Shown here: positions 20,704 to 32,475 of the stretch, one piece after another
How the letters are laid out: each line of letters opens with the position of its first letter
Position numbering within the stretch: position 1 is the first letter of the stretch
The notes under the pieces: model-generated
The model's database searches: none
The model's input: only the letters and a program-made list of their open reading frames with translations
Told to the model about the DNA's origin: nothing
NCBI RefSeq assembly: GCF_030272615.1
Contig: NC_081410.1
Coordinates: 504,606,942-504,670,941, forward strand
Direction of reading: 5' to 3'
Origin: Cryptomeria japonica
Lineage: Eukaryota; Streptophyta; Pinopsida; Cupressales; Cupressaceae
Length of the DNA stretch: 64,000 bases
Program-made: the position numbers and the translations under genes

Positions 20704-23451
20704 AATTGTAACACTAATTCATAACTATTAAGAGAATCCAATTTCACACTCTCATGTGTTTCCACCCCAAGCTCTACGACCTGCATCGTATAATCTTCAG
20801 ATCGTATGTTGCCTTTGTCCTTGTCTGACGATGGCACCATAACTTCAACATATTTCTCTTGGAAGCCGAATCTACTACCACCCGAGATACCATCTTTGGC
20901 TTTTTTGATCCCTTAGGCTTTGGAGGAACTAAAAGTTCAAAGTCAAACTCATCCGGAGAGATCAACTATTTTATTCCTCTTAGGGGCCACTACTTCCATC
21001 CAAGGGGGTAGTTCTGGATTGGTTGATGGAGTAGTAGCTCCTTGCTGATTTTGAGTTGAATCTTCGGGAGCAGGTTGACTAGAGCTCAGAGTAGTTGTGA
21101 GTGTTATTGATGGCGCTGATATTGAAGTATCTAGTGGAACATTTGTTGCTACTACCTCTTCAGTTACAGATGGGAGAGTTGAGGGCACCACGAATGTAAC
21201 TTCAGCACTTACCAATGGAGGAATTGTTGTGGTGGTGGTGGTAGTGATGAGTAAGTCTACTGAAACCTGTTCTACAAGTGCATCTTCCAAGGTTTCATTA
21301 AAATCCATCATTGTGGATTCAAAAGTAGATGAAGGGATATCATATAAATTAGAGAAGTTGGTTATTGTGAAAAACTGACCAACGATCTCTGATTGCATGT
21401 ACCCATATTTAGATCTCCATCTTGAAAATCCTCATCCTCTTGGTTAGAGTCAGAGTCAATAGAGTGGACGATTACCTGTGAGGTAATCGGGGCATCAACT
21501 TCAACTGGGTGTGATGTTTCTTCAGCCTATACTTCCTCTTGTGGGGGAATTTTACCTTCTTCAATTTCCTTGGCAAGTAGATGTTCTTTCTCTTTAGTCA
21601 CTGCTTCTTGTATCGCGGATGATGATTCACCCATTTTGGACCCTTTCACTGTAAATTTAATCTTGGGCCCTTTCCCTTTTGATTGTATTATAGGAGTTGT
21701 GGATAGTGCTTGCAAGTTTGCCCTTCTCTTCGTTCTCATCTCGGTTGTAGCTTTCTTGTCAACTGGGCCATCATTGTTATCATCATCTCCTAAGCTGGCA
21801 GGAAGTTGTTTCATTCTGAGGTTCTTTCTTACCAACCATGTATTGGTGTTTGCTAGGATAGGAGTAATCCTCTGAGTAATTGATTCACTCTCCTTCTTTG
21901 ACCATTATACGGGAGGAAGCAGAGAGTCATCAATTTTCTTCTCATAATAGACCGGGTCTACTATGTCATCTGTATCTTCCATGGTCATCGGGATCTTAGC
22001 TAAATCCAATTTTTCAATTTGCTCCAGAGTAAGGCGGCTGAAATTCATCCTTCTTATATCCTCATCATTTTGGCAGTCTTCTTAAACATCCTCCAACCTA
22101 TAAACATGAGTATATGTCCTTTTGAGTTTGTTCTTTATACCAAGAAAGTCAAAATTGGTTCCGGCCTTGAATCTTCTCATGGTATTCCACTGCATTTCTT
22201 CCTCCATATTTTTGGCCTAAGGATTGGTTAGCACCGAGTACCTGCCAATTGATTTTGGGAATTTCATCCCAGTCTTATGTGCTTGTGATTGTTTCTCATG
22301 CACACTAATTAGTTGTTTGCACAACTCCATGAGGATAGTTTTCTCTAAAGGGAACCTTGGAAGAATGAAGGGGTCAATTGAGAAACATCCAATTCGGATG
22401 TAGGTGAATGTGGGAAAGTGTATAATACACACCCAAAATGAGATACCCTATTATAACCAGCCTTTGATATCCTTCTCTTTTGTAGGCCCTTATCAAACAT
22501 ACATTTCCATACAGCAAAGAAGGCATCATTAACCCTTTTGTAATGACTACCTTGGTTCTTGATATTATGTTGATCATAGTACTCTCAAACAGGTACCAAC
22601 CTCCTATCACCCTTAGTAGATAAGCCCAAATATTGCCTCATTGAAGCAGCCGCATAAACCAGGTATGAGGTCATGTAAAATTTTAGTGTTACTTTGACCT
22701 CCTTCAACTGAGCACAGAGGGCATTACTGATCTGTTCGCCCCAATCAATTCTTTTTGCTCCCTTCCTGATTATTTTCATATAGTAGCACATCCAATTCTG
22801 AAAGTAATGAGAGTCTTTTAACCCCCTCACCCTTGATAACATGGTGACCATGTCATTGTACTCCCCATTGAAATCACTCCTTTGAAATCCCTTAGGCCAT
22901 TGTGAGGTTAGGGAATTTCTTGTGGCAGAGAGGAAAATAGTATTGATTACCTTCTTGCATTTATCCTCGTTCTTCTCGTAGTACTCTTGAGCACTTTCTT
23001 GAGTAATATCAGCTACCTCTTCAACTTGGGAACCTTTGAAGACACTATTGAAGAATACACTATCTAGGGTCATGACGACATTTTGATCTTCATCTTTGAC
23101 ATGTCTTGTATTTGGATCAAAGTGATCTGCTACTGCAAGCACAAATTCTGGATCATGAGCTGCAACTAGAAAAGATGCATATTTTTGCAACTCGGAGTTG
23201 ATCAGATTAGTTAGGCGAGCAGGAGCCTTCTTAAATCGATCAATAAATACTTGCATATCTACATGCCTGATTTTAGTGTCTCGGGTATCCTTAATATTCG
23301 AGTCTACTGAACTCTCTAGGTACAGATTCAAGTACTTGTCGCACTTGTACTTCATCTTTCTTGATGATACTTTACTTGGAGAAGATTCCAACTGACCTGA
23401 GGAAGACTTGGGATTTTTGTGAGGGAACTTTGACATTCGTGATGACTGCAT
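20704..23451 (-). pseudogene. eORF, copy A (3' end deleted)
   Basis: Function unknown. The N-terminal 288 codons are open (23451-22585), the best view of the N-terminal domain. It runs from a basic Ser-rich start through HFDPNTRHVKDEDQNVVM, a segment with YNDMVTMLSRVRGLKDSHYF, and FYMTSYLVYAAASMRQYLGL. Frameshifts follow near 22600, 22400 and 22230. The middle (21835-21527) is basic, the Thr/Val-rich region lies at 21398-20949 and ELPPWMEVVAPKRNK near 20990. About 1.5 kb, equivalent to 10239-11726, is missing: the coiled-coil-like end, the PPT and the LTR start. Similarity to copy B is high throughout. The segment with alternating W, Y and charged residues suggests a folded domain, but I recognise no family. 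Confidence 0.75.
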
Positions 23452-23564
23452 TCAACACTAATGATTAGCTATTCATTATTATTAAAATGAATTTTTCTCA
23501 AACGGATCAAAAAATGGGACTCAAAACAGGCTTGGGAGTAAAACTGCCAAAAACAGCAGGTCGG

Positions 23565-24656
23565 GGAAAAATGTCTGACATGCTCTTTTGAAAACAAAAA
23601 TTGCACATCGAAATTTAAAGACGGAAATGCAATTAAATCACCTTGATCAGCACATCGGACTTTAAAGTCTGATGTGCAAATCCGAGATGGTTCATCAACA
23701 CATTGGACTTTAAAGTCCGATGTGCCAATTCAGAGTAAATCAATAACACATCGGACTTTAAAGTCCGATGTGTAGGGGTGAAAACTTAAAACAAGCACAT
23801 CGGACTTTAAAGTCCGATGTGAAACCTGGGAAAGATTAAAGGCACATTGGACTTTAAATTCCGATGTGCAGACAAAGAAAAAAACAAACGGTTGACATGT
23901 CGGGTTTTAAAACCTAACATGTTAACCAAACCTACTCCTCTCCGCATATCAAATTTTAAAGTTCGATATGCGAAGGTTATGATCCCACATATCGGACACT
24001 AAAATCCGATGTGTGGCGATCCCTCCATCCAGCTACACACTAGATTTTAAAGTTCGGTATGCAGCTGGAGAAGGATGACTTCGGAGGGCAATCGGATTTT
24101 GAAGTTTGATTGTCCTCTAAACAAGGGAGACAATCGGAGCTTATAAACTCGATTACCCTTCGAAACGCAGAACAAAAACCCCGAAAGAAACCAAAAGGGA
24201 GGAAGAAAGTGAGGCAAACATAGAAAACCAAAAAGAAAAATAAGAGAAACCTACCTCTTTTGTCCTCTACACTTGATCGAAAAATCTGATAGCAAAGATC
24301 CAAAACCAAGTTGGGGGGAGCGGCAACGAAGGAGGATGCGCGGAGAAAGAAAATACAAACAATAATGAAGAAAAGAAACCAAAATTAGCTAAACAAACCT
24401 TTGGATTAGCAATTAATGACAACTCGCAGTGTAAATTCTGACATGCATTGTCCGGCAAAGTAGTCTGTAGGTCAGACTTTAAAGTCCGAACTGGAGGCAA
24501 AATTGCAAACTTAGGAAAAAACAAAACAACACTGAAAAACGAAAAGCAAGGAGCTAAACGAACTAACCGACGAAGTCGATTAAGGTCTCTTGGAGACCAT
24601 ACGGTACGAAATGGACCAGTTTCGTAGGGTTGCCTCATAATTTTGGCTGCACTGAA
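23565..24656. repeat. palindrome array, copy A (about 15 units)
   Basis: Centres lie near 23572, 23616, 23663, 23711, 23759, 23808, 23855, 23908, 23957, 24001, 24047, 24100 and 24144, then near 24430 and 24481 after a gap. Order and arm types match copy B unit by unit for the first 13. After the gap, B has five palindromes but A has two, and the one near 24430 has lost most of its left arm. The first six complete units have arms CACATC/GATGTG; later ones have ACATGTC, GCATATC and GGGCAATC. 24500-24656 is spacer that matches 15640-15790. Confidence 0.95.
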
Positions 24657-25473
24657 ATCGAGGACAACATAATCTTCCTCTTCATTTCTAGGAGCATTCT
24701 TGCTACGAGGCCATCGATAACTCTATTGGTCAATTCTTGAAGGTTGATGATGTCACCTCTTCTATGGGTCACCCCACTTTTTCCTGCATCTTAATTGATA
24801 TTGGCATCTCCTTGCCTCTCCCTGGGGATGTGGTTCTTATGGTTGGGGATAGGCCTTGGACTCAACTGTTGGATTATGAGGGCCTCCCCTTTCACTATTA
24901 GATATGTTTTTCTATGGGTCATTTAGCTTTGAATTTCTCCCTTCCGCATCACAAAGGTGTTGCTACTTTGTGGAAGGATGCTACAATTGATCACTTGACT
25001 GTCTATGCTTCTGACTCTGTTGACTCCTCCCATGAGGATCTGTCCTCCTCCTGGGATGAAGCTGCCACTGATATTATTGTCGATGTTGTTGTTGTTGTTC
25101 TTGATTTTTTTGTTTATTTTCCTTTTCCTTTTTTTTCATCTCAATCTACTCATGTTGAACCTTCTTTTGGTACTCTTTTGCAACAGCCTGTTGTTGTTAA
25201 GCAACAGCACTCTGTTGACACTGATTGTAATCCTACGAGGTCCCTCCTAATTGATCTCTCTCTTGATGTTCCTAATGACAATATCGCCTAGATAGTGGTT
25301 TCTTGTAGGCAGAAGGGGAAGTCTTCCCCCCTCCCCCAAACCCCTGTTTGTCTAGGTTCAAGTGTCTCTCCCCCTCCTTGATTGGGGTTTTTGGGTTTTT
25401 TTCAGTTTGACAGGGTTTTCTTTGGACTATCTAATCATGTTTTTTTGGGTTTTGTCCCCCTGTTTTTTGTTTC
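24657..25473 (+). pseudogene. LINE ORF1, middle and C-terminal fragment
   Basis: The plus-strand reading gives the end of a DUF4283-like domain (SCYEAIDNSIGQFLKVDD), then LPLPGDVVLMVGDRPWTQLL, DYEGLPFHY-stop-ICFSMGHLAL and a low-complexity tail. The segment after DYEGLPF is the place of the CCHC knuckle in plant LINE ORF1 proteins. Here the first and last Cys are replaced (Y and F) and a stop interrupts it. The tail (IVVSCRQKGKSSPLPQTP) resembles ORF1 C-termini. The fragment is cut at 25474 by the LTR of element 1. With 4866-5370 it brackets the concatemer; about 100 codons between the halves are missing. Confidence 0.65.
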
Positions 25474-27117
25474 TGTAGTGTCGTAAATTGTACACCCTTG
25501 CTAGGGTGGTACAATTTCACACTTAGGTTAGCACCCACCTTAGTGTGTTTTGCATCTTGCATTTCCCATTCCCCTTTAAGCATTTAATTAACTAATTTAA
25601 TTAAATCTAAGGTCATGTCTCATCACTTTACATATTACAAAGTTGGCCCCTTTACCCTAAGCATGCCCCTTTTCATTTTATTCCTCCAATGAATCATTTA
25701 ATCATAAACCCTAATTATGTCTTATTTTGACCGTTTAGGCCTGATTTCGCATATCAAAACATCTCAAAATCAGCTGTAACTTTGGGATGCACTCTAATAT
25801 CATCATATCTAACGGTCCCAAAAATTTGGATAAAAGTTGGTCGGGTCATGGCGGGAATGCACATGGTCCATGCTTTTTCCCTGAAATTTTGGGAGCACAA
25901 TCCTATGATATAATAATGCTTAACCCCAAAATATCAGTGGGAAATTCAAATCCTAGGTCGGCCTAAACAATAAACTAAGATCTAAGGTTTCATACTTAAG
26001 AGCTTTCTTTCTTCATTTGAAGGGGTCTTCTTCTAAGAATCTGAGAACGGGGATTTTGGAGTATTAGAGCCTTGTTTGCAGCGAAAGAGTAGATCTTTGA
26101 AGTCTTCAACAACATTCAACATTCATCCATCAAGAATTCATCAAGCATCATTTTATCAATTAGGGGCTTTTGAAGAGGTAGAAGAACAATAGCATATCAC
26201 CGACCAACGATTGGCTTGTACCTCTCCCTTGGAGTTGGGTATGGTTTCATGTTGTTTTCATATCTTTGCATAAGCTTAATTTTAATTCATATTCATTCTT
26301 TAGATCACTTTGCATTGTGGATTTAGAGCATTTACTTTGTCAATTATAAGCAATTAGGCTTTACTCTTTAGGGTTGCTCTAGGTTGTTTACTTTCATTCT
26401 TAGGATCTTGCATACACACATTTTTGGTACATTATCTGCTATTCGTGGAGGTGGAAATCACCAACACAGGGGTTTGACTAAGGCAAAACCCTATATAGCC
26501 ACCCCAAACCTTCCCTTTTCAGTTGCAGGTGCAGAAACAGGAATCCGGAGGCAATTTCAGATCTGGAAAAGGTATCAACACCACCCAGAAGTCTTAGAAG
26601 TGAAAAAATATGTCAAGGATAGGGGCATGGCACCCTAGTCCTACCTAGGATAGTGGTGTGGCACCATGGTCCTACCCTTTTTCAGCAAGACTTGACAGAA
26701 CAATACTTTGCAGATCACAGAATCCCTCTTGTCAGTTGCAGCTCCAGAATTGCAGAATCGGGACAGTGGCATGGCACCCTAGTCCCAGACATTTCTTCTC
26801 AAATTTAAGACATGGGTGCACCTCTTATTTTGCCTTCTGATCTGTACTTTTCAGCAGTGTATCATTTTTATTTGATTTGCATTCTCATATTAGGATTTAC
26901 TTGCTTAATTGCTTTCTAGGTTAGATTGCATTGTGCATCATTCATCTCTCTCATTTACAGCAAAGGAATAGAAAACCTAAGAGGTAATCCACGGCTCTCT
27001 CTTTCTCATAAGAAGTAGCCAATGTGTGTTACCTCCCTATGCTCTTTTGTATTCCATGAGTGTGTATGAGAGTGGGATTAGGGTTTCCATACTTAGTCTC
27101 ACTTTTTCCCTTACACA
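25474..27117 (+). mobile_element. 5' LTR of element 1
   Basis: 1644 bp, starting TGTAGTGTCGTAAATTG and ending CTTACACA. It aligns with the 1361-bp LTRs of element 3. The TATA region that reads TATATAAG in element 3 is degraded to CATACTTAAG here (25991-26000). Contains GGxACAGTGG...CACCCTAGTCC repeats at 26610-26800. The five bases before it are GTTTC; the matching right flank is lost. Confidence 0.85.
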
Positions 27118-29098
27118 TATTTGGTGAACCCAATTTCATTTGCATTGCATTGCATTGTTAGATCTAGATCTAGATTATTTCATTTTCTTTCAAAACATAA
27201 AAGAAAAAAAAAAGAGATAAGTTTCTTTCATTTTCCTTGTATTGTGTGTTTAAGTTTCATGCAATTTTCATTTCAAGATGTCAGATTTCTATTTGCAAGA
27301 AGTTCATGCTTTAAATGATGTATGCAATTTTTTTTATTATGAGTTTAGCAAGGATGAACTAGATGAAGCTCTAGATGATTTTTTGAACCCTAAGCCTTCT
27401 AAACCATCATTTTGCCAAAAGTTAATCAACCTTGTTACTATTCCATTTCATGGTGAGGAGAAAGATAAGTTGAATGATTCCTTTCACGGGTACATTCCTA
27501 TCAAATCCTCCATTAGATCTAGCAACATAGTTGATTATCATGATTCCCTCTATGATATTATGTCTCCTTTTGACTCCAAAGATAAGCCTTTCAATCACTA
27601 TGATCATGCTTTATTGGATGATGCCCTTGATGGCTTTATGTCTTTTCCTAAACTTTCAAACAAGAATAATGCATATAAAAGGTTAATCAATATGATCAAT
27701 GTGAATGAACATAGCAAACCACTTTTTGTTATCCAGGGTGCTTGTCCTTCTCCAACTTCACCTCTTCCGAATCAACCTCTTTTCACAGTTCAAGGTGGAT
27801 ATGGTCATGATTCCTTTAGCACTCCAAAAAAACCTATCATTACAGTTCAAGGAAGGAATCCCACTAAGAGTCCTTATAGCTATGCTAGATAATTAACTAA
27901 GGAGATTTATAATGCAGTTGCCCATACCTATAACACAAGAAACAATAGGCAACCTAATCCTCCTTTGGTTGTTCTGACTCCTCTACCTGATCCTCAACTC
28001 ATTCTTCCTCAAGAACCTCGTATTTCACAAACCATTGATAAGGAATATGATCTTGTTGAACAACTTAAAGCTACTCCTGCCAAGATATCCCTTTGGGATT
28101 TGCTTCAAACTTCCTCAACTCATCATGGAATGCTACAAGATGCCTTGAAAACATTGAATGTCCCACCTGCAGTGACATCCAATAATATGGCTTCCTTGAT
28201 TCACTCTATTACATCACCTAAGGCTCAAATTGTGTTTACACAAGATGAGCTGCCCTCTACTGAAATTCAACAATAATATGATTCCTTAATGATTGTGGTT
28301 ATCATAAATGATAGTGCGATAAGACGAACACTAGTGGACAATGGTTCTGACCTTAATGTTTGTAGCATTAAATTGTTGCATAAGATCAATGTTGATACAT
28401 CTATTATTAAGCATGATTCTCTTACCATCTGTGGCCTTGATAATATTGCTAAATCTTCACTAGGTATCATCACCTTGCTTGTTAAGGTAGGTCATGTTAC
28501 TTTACCTACTCCTGTCCATGTCATGTCTAGAGATTTGACATATAACTTCTTGCTAGGGAGACCTTGGATTCATAGCATGCAATTTGTTCCCTCTACATTG
28601 CATAGGAAAATCAAATTCATTCACAAAAATACAACATACACCTTGTTAGGTGACACAATATTTCAGGCTTGTTTACAAACATCAAGTTCTAAATCCTCTT
28701 CAATCAATTCTTCCCCAACTATATTAGATATTTCCTCTAGAGCTTCTACTCTGATTAGTATGACTAGTTCATCAAACCTGTCTCCTATATCTAGATCGAT
28801 CCCCGATACTTCCTCAAGTGGACCTAAGGTTCTTGAGGAAGAATCTTCTCAGCCTGACTCTACGATTGAGAATACTTTCTCTCCTAAACAAATTCTTGCA
28901 AAAGATGATTGGGGATCCCTTGATTTCAATCCTACTTTCGTAGGGGAATACAGACTCCCCCCTAGAGAACCTAAGGTTGAAAAGAAGAAAGAAGAAGAAG
29001 AACCTAAAAATAAATCTACTTTTTCTAGGCCATTGAGTAATAAATTTGTGGCAGCTTCTCAGATTTCATCTCTCTTAGTTTCTAGTTTAGAGGATTTT
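27118..29098 (+). pseudogene. element 1 leader and N-terminal polyprotein with protease
   Basis: A PBS-like TTTGGTGAACCC lies just after the LTR. The ORF starts MSDFYLQEVHAL at 27278, as in element 3. No capsid or zinc knuckle is seen in the first 300 codons. Protease is recognised by LVDNGSDLNVCSIKLLHKIN and YNFLLGRPWIHSMQ. Three open pieces (27278-27892, 27965-28276, 28289-29098) are separated by TAA stops where element 3 has CAA, which identifies them as C-to-T changes. Element 2 interrupts the frame after LEDF. Confidence 0.8.
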
Positions 29099-30933
29099 TG
29101 GTGCAAGAGCACCTAGTTTTGCTTATACTCTCCATTTTTGGTATTTTTCATGCTTTAGTGTCTTGTTAGTTTTGAAATGTTTTCATAAGTTTTTTTAATT
29201 CATTTCATAGGTTTTTGAACTCATTTTGTGCTTGAGAGGTCAAATTTTGCTTCTTGGAGCTTGAATTGTCAATTTTGTGCTCCTAGGCCAAAAAGGGCCA
29301 AAAAGTGAGAAATTGCCTTATAGGCCTAGAAATGGTTGGGATAGTGTTGTAACATTTTTTTTGAGTGATTTTAATCATTCCTAAGTGTCTAGGAGGGGTA
29401 GATAGGTTAGATTGCTCAAAAATGTCATTTGGAGCAACAAAAGTTGCTTTCTTGCTTGGAAAGTTGTCATTTTTAAGACAATATTTGTAAAAGACAACCT
29501 CCTACAGATGTGTGTCCATACAGGACCTCATAACTTCTTCATGGTGCTATAAATATGCCTCCCTCTTCTTTATATAGGGTTGGTAATTGTATTTGAAGAC
29601 ATTCTCAATTGGAAATAAGAAGAATTCTGGCTTTTTAATGGTTTTCTAACTCATTTTCTTGTAACAGTCCGTACTGGACAGTTCCAATCCATACTGTACT
29701 TGCTGGAGATTTTTCTCAATGTAAATTTAAGGCATTTTATGTATTAGTTTCACTTGTTAAGCATTTGGAATTTGATTGTACAAATTAGTTTCATTTTTGG
29801 CTTTTGACTGCCCTGTCAAAGGTTTGGGCCACAAAAATGCATCAACTTGCCTAAATCCAGGTTTGGGCTCCCATGGATGGACTTAGACAAGTTTTATGGC
29901 ACATTTATAGTGTAAATATTTGACATTTTGGCCAGGGTTGTGAGAAAGAAGAGTTTTTGAGCATATGCTAGGCAAATTCGTGATGGATTTGGCTAGCGAT
30001 GTGAGTAAGACCAAACTTGTTTGTACTCAAAACCAATTTGAGTAAGAAAACTTGAGGTAGAGGTATGCACTATCATTCAAGGGGTTTTTTATGCATTTGA
30101 AGCTCCAAACAATGTACTTTTCATCTCCAAACAATGTACATTTACCAGATTTATGACAGTCAAAATTGGTCTCGGTGCAAATATGATAAATGTTTATTTC
30201 ACCATTGGATATTTATTAATTTTGGATATGTTTCTTTTAAATAAATAATTCTAAAACTTCACCAGAGTGATTGGACTATTCATTTCCTTCTTGGAAGTTA
30301 CTAATGTCTGAGTGTGTGTTAACTCAAGCTGACAGCAAGTACCCAGTTTTGGGGAATTAATGAATTTTTGGGTCTAAACTTGCTTTGTGTATGTATCCAT
30401 GCTTTGGAATCTTGTGGAAAGTGTTGGAATGGTGTTATGAAGTTACCACAGACCTTGGTGAAGGTTTACATGTTATTCTAACATTGAAAGTGCAGCAAAA
30501 ACAGTGAAAGTGCAGTCATAATACATAAAACAGTCAAGTAAATATTTGTGTCGCAAGTGTTTGTCATATTATCATGTAGGGAAGTGATGGAAAGTTGATT
30601 AAAATGGTGTTTCAAAGATCCTACATGAATTTGGGGGCTTGGTTTGCAGTTTAGAACTGGCTTCCTTTGTAAATTGGTTGAAACCCTCTCAAAACCCTAC
30701 TTTTTAGCCGAAAAATGTGGACAGTCACCATACCAACTTCTCAGGGGCTAAAATAAAGAAAATCCTTGATTTTACACCTTATTGACACCATCCATGTTAG
30801 GTTTTGTGAAGGTTATGTTCATCCTTACCCTCTACAAGCAAATTTCACTCAATTAGCCCTCCACGGGCTAGTAGCCCTTTTTAGCCCTGTTTTCACAAAA
30901 TTTGAACCCGATTGTCCAAATAAAGTATGAACC
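29099..30933 (+). mobile_element. 5' LTR of element 2, first part
   Basis: Begins TGGTGCAAGAGCACC, identical to the 3' LTR start at 47890. TATAAATA at 29548-29555. Interrupted at 30934 by element 3; the five bases before the break are GAACC. The uninterrupted equivalent in the 3' LTR (49735-49755) reads TATGAACCTTCCAAAC, which confirms the insertion point. Confidence 0.9.
29548..29555 (+). promoter_or_regulatory. TATA box, element 2 5' LTR
   Basis: GCTATAAATATGCC. The same motif is at 48339-48346 in the 3' LTR. This copy is cut off from its coding region by element 3. Confidence 0.6.
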
Positions 30934-32294
30934 TGTAGCATCGTAAATTGTACGCACTTGCTATGGTGGTACAATTTCACACCTAGTTTAGCACCCGCCT
31001 TGGCGCATTTTGCATTTTGCACTGCATTTCCCCTTTAGCACTTAATTAGTCAAATTAATTAGGTCTAAGGTCCTATTTCATCATCTTCCAGTTGGGCCCT
31101 TTCATTAAAGTGTGCCCCTTCCATTTTATTCCTCTAATACATCATTTAATCAAAAACCCTAATTAGGTCCTATTTTGAACTTGGGGGCTTGATTTCGAGG
31201 GTCAAAACATCTCCAAATCACCTGTAACTTCGGGATTCGCTCTTTAATCATCATATCCGACGGCCCTGAAAATTTGGTGAAAAGTTGTCGGGACCATGGC
31301 GCCCGGAGTGCACACGGTCCCGGACATTTTTCCCGAAATTTTAGGAGTGCAATCCAATCATAAAATAAAGCTTAACCCCAAGAAATTGGCGGGAGATACA
31401 ATCTCTAGGTCGGCCAAAAGTTGGAATTAAGACCTAGGGTTTCATATATAAGAGCTCTCTTTCTTCATTTGAAAGGATCCGAATTTTGGCTTAAAGGACC
31501 TTCTATGCAGCAAAAGAGAAGATCTTTGAAGACTTCAACAACATTCAACATCCATCCATCAGGCATTCACCAATTTCATTCATCCATTTAGGGCTTTGAA
31601 GACATTGAAGAGCAATAAGGGATCACCGACTGAAGATTGGCTTGTACCCCTCCCTTGGGGTTGGATATAAGTGCAAATTTCGGGATTCGGACGACGCCGC
31701 AAGTTGCAGATCTGGCGGAAGCAGACGGAAACTGAGCCCCTCACCAAATTTCAGAGAAAAAGACCAGGACAGGGGCGTGGGGCGCCCTGGTCCTGCCAGG
31801 ACAGGGGCACTGGGCGCCCTGGTCCCTGGGACAGTGGCGCTGGGCGCCCTAGTCCTTCTGTCAGATAGCAATTCTCAGCATTTCCGACAGTTTTCCGGGT
31901 TGTAAAACAGCAGTTTCAGGAGCAGTTTCCGGGGCAGAATCAGGACAGTGGCGCCCGCGCCCCCGTCCCAAACATTTTTACTCAGATTTTGACTTCGGGT
32001 ACGTATCTGCATTCTTGCCTTATCCTTGTGTTTACAGCTTTCCATTGTTTAGTTTCAATTATGCAATCTTGTTGTTAGCTCATACTTGCACTTTGGGGTT
32101 AGGAATTGAACTTGCATCATTTAATCTTTTGATTACAACAAAGGAATAGAAATCCTAATTGGTAGCTCGTGCCTCTCTCTTCCACAAAAAGAAGTAGCCA
32201 ATTGTGTGATACCTCTAGGCTCTTTCGTATTCCACAATGTGTGTCAAAAGGTAGGATTAGGGCATGTTAACCTAGTCTCGCTTTTTCCCCCACA
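30934..32294 (+). mobile_element. 5' LTR of element 3
   Basis: Starts TGTAGCATCGTAAATTG and ends CCCCCACA. TATATAAG at 31445-31452. A GC-rich block at 31768-31858 holds three related imperfect dyads of the type AGGACAGGGGC...GCGCCCTGGTCCT. Confidence 0.92.
31445..31452 (+). promoter_or_regulatory. TATA box, element 3 5' LTR
   Basis: TATATAAG, repeated at 42169-42176 in the 3' LTR. It would start transcription near 31480. Confidence 0.65.
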
Positions 32295-32297
32295 TAT

Positions 32298-32315
32298 TTT
32301 GGTGAACCCGACGTG
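32298..32315 (+). other. primer binding site-like sequence, element 3
   Basis: TTTGGTGAACCCGACGTG, four to five bases after the LTR end. Element 1 has the same position and start (TTTGGTGAACCC). I could not assign the tRNA. Confidence 0.5.
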
Positions 32316-32475
32316 AAACTTATTATTGCTTCCTCTTGCATTGCATTTGTTAGATCTAGATCTAGATTTAGTGTGTTTCATTTAAGTTTCATTTTTCATT
32401 TTAAAAAAAAAATAAAGGGAGAGTGTGTTTCTTTGTTTCCTTGCATTGTGTGTTTTATGCAACCTTTATTTCAAA

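Larger units (their letters stand above)
5371..24656 (-). mobile_element. head-to-tail concatemer of a Ty3/gypsy element with palindrome array and eORF
   Basis: Three partial units follow one another on the minus strand. Unit A (24656-20704) has array and eORF. A junction with an 85-bp LTR remnant (20613-20703) follows. Unit B (20612-10844) has gag remnant, protease, RNase H, RT, RNase H, integrase, array and eORF. A shared LTR (about 9924-10843) follows. Unit C (9914-5371) has PBS, gag, protease, RNase H and the start of RT, cut at 5371. One LTR between the eORF of unit B and the PBS of unit C is what unequal recombination between LTR elements produces. Neither outer end is an intact LTR, so there is no target duplication to read. 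Domain content and two RNase H regions place it near the Tat lineage; the RNase H order is unusual. Confidence 0.75.

Noticed and set aside
31623-31905. ORFs on both strands in the GC-rich LTR block
   Set aside because: They arise from GC-rich repeats in the LTR and occur as shadows on both strands; no protein features.
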